Assembly (NCBI GenBank): GCA_049325575.1
Contig: JBMOLK010000176.1
Location: forward strand, 1 to 11,069
Length of the DNA stretch: 11,069 bases
Direction: 5' to 3'
From: JBMOLK01 sp049325575
Lineage (GTDB): Bacteria > Bacillota > Clostridia > Acetivibrionales > Acetivibrionaceae
Within the stretch, counting starts at the first letter, position 1; each line of letters starts with the position of its first letter. A program made the position numbers and the translations under genes. This document shows, in pieces, positions 6,647 through 11,069 of this stretch. Below the pieces are notes generated by a model. It searched no databases, was not told where the DNA came from, and saw nothing but the letters and a program-made list of their open reading frames with translations.

Positions 6647-9600
6647 ATGAAAAAAATTGTAAAACAGATTCTTGCTATTCTAACGGTTCTAGCACTGTTA
6701 GGGTCTTTTGTTCCAACCATGGTTGGTGCAGAGGAATCGGACTATTCAACTTATGCAGCGGAAGCAGAATATTTACCTAGTGTATCAGAATCGGTTTACT
6801 CCGATGTAATTGTTCCTACTGCCATTAAACCGTCGCAAGCTGGTGCCTTGCAAATTCTTGAAAAGGATGGCAGAAAAACCCTGTGTGACGAAGCAGGAAA
6901 CCCTATTCAGCTGCGTGGAATGAGTACCCATGGCTTGCAGTGGTTCCCGCAAATCATCAATAATAACGCTTTCGCAGCACTTTCCAATGATTGGGACTCC
7001 AATGTGATCCGCCTTGCCATGTATGTTGGTGAATCTGGATATGCAACGAATCCAGGTGTTAAACAGAAGGTCATTGATGGAATCGATTTGGCCATTGCAA
7101 ATGACATGTATGTTATTGTAGACTGGCATGTGCATGCACCTGGAGATCCAAACGCCGAAGTCTATAGCGGTGCTATGGATTTCTTTACCGAGATTTCTGA
7201 AAAATACCCGAACAATAAGCATATTATTTATGAATTGGCTAATGAGCCAAACAGCAGTGCCCCGGGTGTAACAAATGATGAAGATGGCTGGAAGGCAGTA
7301 AAGTCTTATGCAGAGCCTATCATCAAAATGCTGCGTGACAGTGGAAATGAAAACATTGTCATTGTTGGAAATCCGAACTGGAGCCAACGCCCTGATTTAG
7401 CAGCAGATGATCCAATTAATGATCCAAATACTATGTATTCGGCACATTTTTACACCGGTACCCACTTGCCTTCAACATACGTTATGAATAACGTTAATTA
7501 TGCGTTGGAACATGGTGTTGCCGTTTTTGCAACAGAGTGGGGCACCAGTGAGGCTACTGGTAATAATGGACCTTTCTTAAAAAACGCCGATATATGGATT
7601 GATTTTCTCAATGAGAATAACATTAGCTGGTGTAACTGGTCATTGACCAATAAGAATGAGACTTCAGGGGCGTTTACGCCTTTTGAACTGGGCAAGACAG
7701 AGGCAACCAATCTTGATCCGGGTGATGATCAGGTATGGGCACCGAAGGAATTAAGTGTTTCTGGTGAATATGTCCGCGCTCGTATTAAGGGAATTCCTTA
7801 TGAGCCAATCGACCGTACACCAAGAGAAGACTTCACAACGGTGATATGGGACTTTAACGATGGAACATTACAGGGGTTTGGTGTTAATGGTGATAGCCCG
7901 GTAAAAGACATCACCTTGAGCAATGTAAATAATGCTCTTCAAATAGAAGGCTTGGGTGCCAGCAATCGTCTTGAAGAATGGGCCTTCTGGTCAAATGCTC
8001 GTCTTTCAGCGGATGGATCAGGTGCTCGCCCAGATATTTTTGGAGCAGAGAAGCTGACCATGGACGTTATCGCAGCAGTGCCCACATCTGTATCAATTAC
8101 AGCTGTTCCACAGAGTGCCTCAAATGGATGGGCAAGTCCTACAAGTGTAGCTAAAGTAACAGAAGCCGATTTTGTTGAGCAGGAAGACGGTACATATAAA
8201 GCTGTGTTATCCATCTCGACAGCAATTGCTCCAAATCTTAAAGCAATTGCAGAGAACACTAGTGACAGTACATTGACCAACATTATTCTGTTTATCGGAA
8301 GCGCCAGTGATGTAATCTCTCTAGACAATATCTCTGTTTCTGGAAATCGTGCTGTTGTTGAACAGCCCATTGTACATGATCCGTTGGGAACTCCAACCCT
8401 TCCTTCGGATTTTGAAGATATGACCCGTCAGGGCTGGAACTGGGATGCGGCATCAGGTGTAAAAAGTGCACTGACTATTAATGAGGCCAATGGGTCCAAA
8501 GCTATCTCGTGGGAAGCTGCTTATCCTGAGGTTAAGCCTTCTGATGGATGGGCATCCGCTCCGAGAATCATGCTTGCAGGAATCAATGCAAAACGTCAGG
8601 ACAAAGAATACCTTGTCTTTGATTTTTACCTTGATCCTGTCCGTGCAAACCAGGGAACCCTATCCATTAACCTGGCATTTGCACCGCCAAGCCTTGGATA
8701 TTGGGCACAAGCTTCCAATAATTTTAATATTCCGTTGTCATCACTATCTCAATTAGAAAAAACTGCTGATGGTCTCTATCACTTCAAAGCTTACTTTGAT
8801 TTGGATAAAATCAATGATAACAAGGTGCTTGCACCTGACACAGTTTTAAGAGATATTACAATAGTTGTGGCCGATGGCCAGAGTGACTACGCAGGTAAAA
8901 TGTATCTCGATAATATAAGATTTGAAGACGGTTATACAGCCAGTGTTGAAACGCTTACAGGCGGCAGTATCACAGTAAGTCCTTCAAAGGCTCTTCCGGG
9001 CACAACCATCAACCTGACAGTAACACCAGATGAAGGTAATCGCCTGAAAGAAGGCTCACTCAAGTATCACAACGGTACGGAAGATATAGCTATAAGCGGC
9101 ACAAGCTTTGTTATGCCTGCATCAGACGTAACCGTAACAGCAGAGTTTGAGCAAATACCACCTGTTACATATACAGTTAGTATTGGAACGCTCACAGGCG
9201 GCAGTATCACAGCAAGTGCTTCATCTGCAGAGGCGGGTACAACCATTGACCTGACAGTAACGCCGGATGCTGGTAAACGCCTGAAAGCTGGTTCGCTAAA
9301 GTATAATAACGGTACGGAAGATATAGCAATAAGCGGCACAAGCTTTGTTATGCCGGCATCAAACGTAACCATAACAGCAGAGTTTGAACAGATACCGGTT
9401 AGTAGCGACCCTGTTAGAACCACATCACCATCTACGCCTGCACCATCTGCTACGCCTGCGGTTACGCCTGCTGCATTACCTACACCCGAAACAACCTCTC
9501 AAGGAAATACAATAACAGCCATCACAAAAATTGAGGCAAAAGCCGATAACAACGGTAACTCATCGGCAGTTGTTGCTAAAGATCAAGTAATTGACGCAGT

Positions 9601-10693
9601 GAATAAGGCTGTTGCAGATGCAGCAAAACAAGGTCAGGGAACAGCAGCAACAGTAGAAATCAAGGTAGAAGCACCAAAGGATGCAAAATCTGTAGAGATA
9701 AGTATCCCGAAAGCAGGGGTAAACTCGGCTGCTGATAACAAGCTCCAGGAACTTACAATATCCGCACAAATAGCAGCTATCACCTTCGACCGGAAGGCTC
9801 TTGCTACCATTTCCGGCACTGCAGCAGAGGATGTAAAGATAACTGCTGCCAGGGTTGATGTCTCGACTCTACCGGAGGAAACAAAGCAAGCAGTTGGTGA
9901 AAGACCTGTATTTAGCTTTAGTGTAACAAGTGGTGATAAGGTCATATCCGAGCTTGGGGGTAATGTGAGAGTAACTGTGCCATACACAGCAAACGCAAAT
10001 GAGGATATTAGCGCTATCGTGATTTATTACATTAATGCCCAGGGAAAACTGGAAATGGTTAAGGACTGTGTATATGATCCTGCATCAGGAAATATTACCT
10101 TTAAGACCAATCATTTCTCTCAATATGCAGTGGGTTACAATAAAGTTGACTTTACTGATGTATCAGGTTGGTATGCAGAATCTGTAAACTTCCTTGCTGC
10201 AAGAGACGTGATCAAGGGTAAGGGAAGTGGAACCTTCGATCCAACAGCAAATATCTCAAGAGCAGAGTTTGTTCAGATACTCGCCAACTTAGCTGGGGCA
10301 GATCTCTCTAAATATACAACATCTGCTTTCTCTGATGTAAAGACCACCGATTGGTTTAATGGTGCAGTACAATGGGCTTATGAAAATGGTGTTGCTTTGG
10401 GTTATAACGGCAAATTTAACCCAAATGCCAATATTACACGCCAAGATATGGCTGTAATGATCAACCACTATGCCCAAAAGGTTGCAAAGTATACCTTTGC
10501 AAACACAAATGATGCTGCAGATTTTGCGGACACCAGTACAATAGCTGAGTACGCAAAAGCATCAGTAACAGTTATGCAGAAGGCAGGCATCATCTCTGGC
10601 AAGGGCAACAATCAGTTCGATCCAAAGGCCAATGCAACAAGAGCAGAAGCAGCCAGAATGATTGCTACCTTAATGCAGAAAATGATCAAATAG
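6647..10693 (+). CDS. SLH-anchored endoglucanase, GH5-CBM17-CBM28 (1348 residues)
   Basis: Cell-surface endo-beta-1,4-glucanase. Signal peptide at 1-28 (cut after VGA). GH5 domain, subfamily-2-like, at about 66-385: Arg122, His161, Asn199-Glu200 (acid/base, in YELANEPN), His267, Tyr269, Glu297 (nucleophile, in FATEWGTS) and Trp331 are all present. CBM17 at about 395-566 (WDFNDGTLQGFGVNGDSP) is close to the C. cellulovorans EngF module as I recall it. CBM28 at about 584-760 (LPSDFEDMTRQGW, AFAPPSLGYWAQA) is close to alkaliphilic Bacillus Cel5. Both families bind non-crystalline cellulose at different sites. Two 76-residue repeats follow at 763-838 and 842-917, then a Pro/Thr linker (918-952), a pre-SLH domain (about 953-1164, ending NHFSQYAVGYN) and three SLH repeats (about 1167-1345; ISRAE, ITRQD, ATRAE). 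There is no dockerin, so it is wall-attached rather than cellulosomal. It is monocistronic, with its own terminator. Confidence 0.96.
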   Translation: MKKIVKQILAILTVLALLGSFVPTMVGAEESDYSTYAAEAEYLPSVSESVYSDVIVPTAIKPSQAGALQILEKDGRKTLCDEAGNPIQLRGMSTHGLQWFPQIINNNAFAALSNDWDSNVIRLAMYVGESGYATNPGVKQKVIDGIDLAIANDMYVIVDWHVHAPGDPNAEVYSGAMDFFTEISEKYPNNKHIIYELANEPNSSAPGVTNDEDGWKAVKSYAEPIIKMLRDSGNENIVIVGNPNWSQRPDLAADDPINDPNTMYSAHFYTGTHLPSTYVMNNVNYALEHGVAVFATEWGTSEATGNNGPFLKNADIWIDFLNENNISWCNWSLTNKNETSGAFTPFELGKTEATNLDPGDDQVWAPKELSVSGEYVRARIKGIPYEPIDRTPREDFTTVIWDFNDGTLQGFGVNGDSPVKDITLSNVNNALQIEGLGASNRLEEWAFWSNARLSADGSGARPDIFGAEKLTMDVIAAVPTSVSITAVPQSASNGWASPTSVAKVTEADFVEQEDGTYKAVLSISTAIAPNLKAIAENTSDSTLTNIILFIGSASDVISLDNISVSGNRAVVEQPIVHDPLGTPTLPSDFEDMTRQGWNWDAASGVKSALTINEANGSKAISWEAAYPEVKPSDGWASAPRIMLAGINAKRQDKEYLVFDFYLDPVRANQGTLSINLAFAPPSLGYWAQASNNFNIPLSSLSQLEKTADGLYHFKAYFDLDKINDNKVLAPDTVLRDITIVVADGQSDYAGKMYLDNIRFEDGYTASVETLTGGSITVSPSKALPGTTINLTVTPDEGNRLKEGSLKYHNGTEDIAISGTSFVMPASDVTVTAEFEQIPPVTYTVSIGTLTGGSITASASSAEAGTTIDLTVTPDAGKRLKAGSLKYNNGTEDIAISGTSFVMPASNVTITAEFEQIPVSSDPVRTTSPSTPAPSATPAVTPAALPTPETTSQGNTITAITKIEAKADNNGNSSAVVAKDQVIDAVNKAVADAAKQGQGTAATVEIKVEAPKDAKSVEISIPKAGVNSAADNKLQELTISAQIAAITFDRKALATISGTAAEDVKITAARVDVSTLPEETKQAVGERPVFSFSVTSGDKVISELGGNVRVTVPYTANANEDISAIVIYYINAQGKLEMVKDCVYDPASGNITFKTNHFSQYAVGYNKVDFTDVSGWYAESVNFLAARDVIKGKGSGTFDPTANISRAEFVQILANLAGADLSKYTTSAFSDVKTTDWFNGAVQWAYENGVALGYNGKFNPNANITRQDMAVMINHYAQKVAKYTFANTNDAADFADTSTIAEYAKASVTVMQKAGIISGKGNNQFDPKANATRAEAARMIATLMQKMIK
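8933..9397 (+). repeat. Tandem 237-bp repeat encoding two InlB-B-like/bacterial repeat modules
   Basis: Two in-frame units (8933-9160 and 9170-9397) at a 237-bp period encode 76-residue modules with 61 of 76 identical residues by my count; both run from LTGGSIT to TAEFEQIP. The second halves are almost identical in DNA, differing mainly at third positions, which points to fairly recent duplication. The pattern (TGGSIT..., GTTI-LTVTPD-G-RLK-GSLKY, FVMPAS-VT-TAEFE) matches small beta modules common in exported Gram-positive proteins, here acting as spacers between the CBMs and the wall anchor. Confidence 0.85.
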
Positions 10694-10739
10694 AAATTCA
10701 ATTTTATAGAACAGTATATATAAAATAGGGTGTTTAACT

Positions 10740-10775
10740 ACACGACTGAACAAGTGAGTTTGGTCGTGTTTTTTT
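10740..10775 (+). terminator. Rho-independent terminator of the endoglucanase gene
   Basis: The arms 10740-10751 (ACACGACTGAAC) and 10758-10769 (GTTTGGTCGTGT) form a 12-bp stem with two G-T wobbles and a 6-base loop, followed at once by a T-run (10769-10775). It lies 47 bp after the stop codon. Confidence 0.92.
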
Positions 10776-10834
10776 ATATAGAAAAGTATTAATAAATAAC
10801 TAAAAAATCAAAAGATTAAAAATAAGAAGAGCCC

Positions 10835-11002
10835 ATGATGATTTATGCTACAACTGATATAGATCCCTGCATACCTAACGACAATCTTTCGACTGCCATC
10901 AAGTATTACGAAACCTATACCAATCTTTGCTCGACTGCCAGAGATACCTTGGAAACCTGCTGCAATCTTTCGACTGCAGCAGACCTCCAGCAAATAAAAT
11001 GA
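10835..11002 (+). CDS. Possible 55-residue Cys-containing repeat peptide (doubtful)
   Basis: ATG at 10835 (or 10838) opens 55 codons ending in TGA at 11000. The only upstream purine run is AAGAAGA (10824-10830), a weak ribosome binding site. The peptide has three NL(C)STA units about 13-14 residues apart (NLSTA, NLCSTA, NLSTA) and Cys at 12, 32, 42 and 43; I recognise no family. The opposite strand is also open across 10808-10993, with SRKI/SRAKI/SRKI units but no ribosome binding site. The coding strand, if any, is uncertain. Confidence 0.2.
   Translation: MMIYATTDIDPCIPNDNLSTAIKYYETYTNLCSTARDTLETCCNLSTAADLQQIK
10883..10978. repeat. Three imperfect copies of AATCTTT(TGC)CGACTGC
   Basis: The copies are AATCTTTCGACTGCC (10883-10897), AATCTTTGCTCGACTGCC (10922-10939, with a 3-base insertion) and AATCTTTCGACTGCA (10964-10978), at offsets of 39 and 42 bp. 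The last lies inside a perfect 8-bp inverted repeat, CTGCTGCA (10957-10964) and TGCAGCAG (10975-10982). Spacers and insertion are multiples of three, as in coding repeats. Apart from this, 10776-11069 holds only AT-rich DNA. Confidence 0.6.
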
Positions 11003-11069
11003 GTTACACAGGAATTACTTTAATAACAAGTAAGCTAATACAACAAAAATTAATGCCTGCGGAACCCCT

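Noticed and set aside
9067..9987. Long minus-strand open frames opposite the cellulase repeats and pre-SLH region
   Set aside because: They mirror the repetitive Thr/Ala-rich coding sequence of the plus strand and lack ribosome binding sites; the plus-strand domains are unambiguous.
6647..10693. Dockerin or cellulosomal role for the endoglucanase
   Set aside because: No duplicated dockerin calcium-loop segment is present; the C-terminus is three SLH repeats.
10883..10982. CRISPR array at the right end
   Set aside because: Only three imperfect 15-18-base repeats with unequal sequence and an internal insertion, and no cas genes; not CRISPR-like.

Overview
The window looks like a low-GC, Gram-positive, cellulolytic clostridium (Ruminiclostridium/Acetivibrio type). 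The grounds are AT-rich intergenic DNA, strong AGGAGG-type ribosome binding sites, a TTG start, S-layer homology (SLH) anchors on two exported proteins, a clostridial-style chemoreceptor, and a large GH5 endoglucanase carrying CBM17 and CBM28. The genus is an inference; nothing in the window fixes it.

Layout, left to right. (1) At 1-1871 (+) is the 3' part of a gene for a probably extracellular protein with a fibronectin-III-like domain and a transglutaminase-like Cys/His/Asp domain; its 5' end lies outside the window. (2) At 1957-3987 (-) is a convergent gene for a membrane chemoreceptor (dCache sensor, HAMP, MCP signalling domain); a 14-position hairpin lies between the two stop codons. (3) At 4221-4643 (-) is an unrecognised 140-residue soluble protein. 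(4) At 4644-4909 is a divergent control region with an excellent sigma-A promoter for the rightward gene and, just upstream of it, three TGTTA direct repeats spaced exactly 11 bp apart, like the site of an OmpR/PhoB-family response regulator. (5) At 4910-6094 (+) is a secreted SLH protein whose N-terminal part is a PHP/CehA-McbA-type metallohydrolase lacking the middle of its catalytic domain. (6) At 6095-6646 is a 552-bp spacer with a good candidate promoter far upstream and a short open frame that may be a gene remnant. (7) At 6647-10693 (+) is a 1348-residue surface endoglucanase: signal peptide, GH5, CBM17, CBM28, two near-identical bacterial repeats, Pro/Thr linker, a pre-SLH domain and three SLH repeats, followed by a textbook rho-independent terminator. 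(8) At 10776-11069 no conventional gene is seen, but three imperfect copies of a 15-18-base element lie in a stretch open on both strands.

How the parts fit: the theme is cell-surface biology. The endoglucanase has no dockerin, so it is expected to sit on the S-layer or cell wall through SLH rather than in a cellulosome, with two modules that bind non-crystalline cellulose. The truncated PHP protein would share that anchoring route. The chemoreceptor and transglutaminase-like protein also face outwards, but no direct functional link among the genes is shown by the sequence. The observations most worth following are the PHP internal deletion, the 11-bp-phased repeats before that gene, and the small repeat locus at the right edge.
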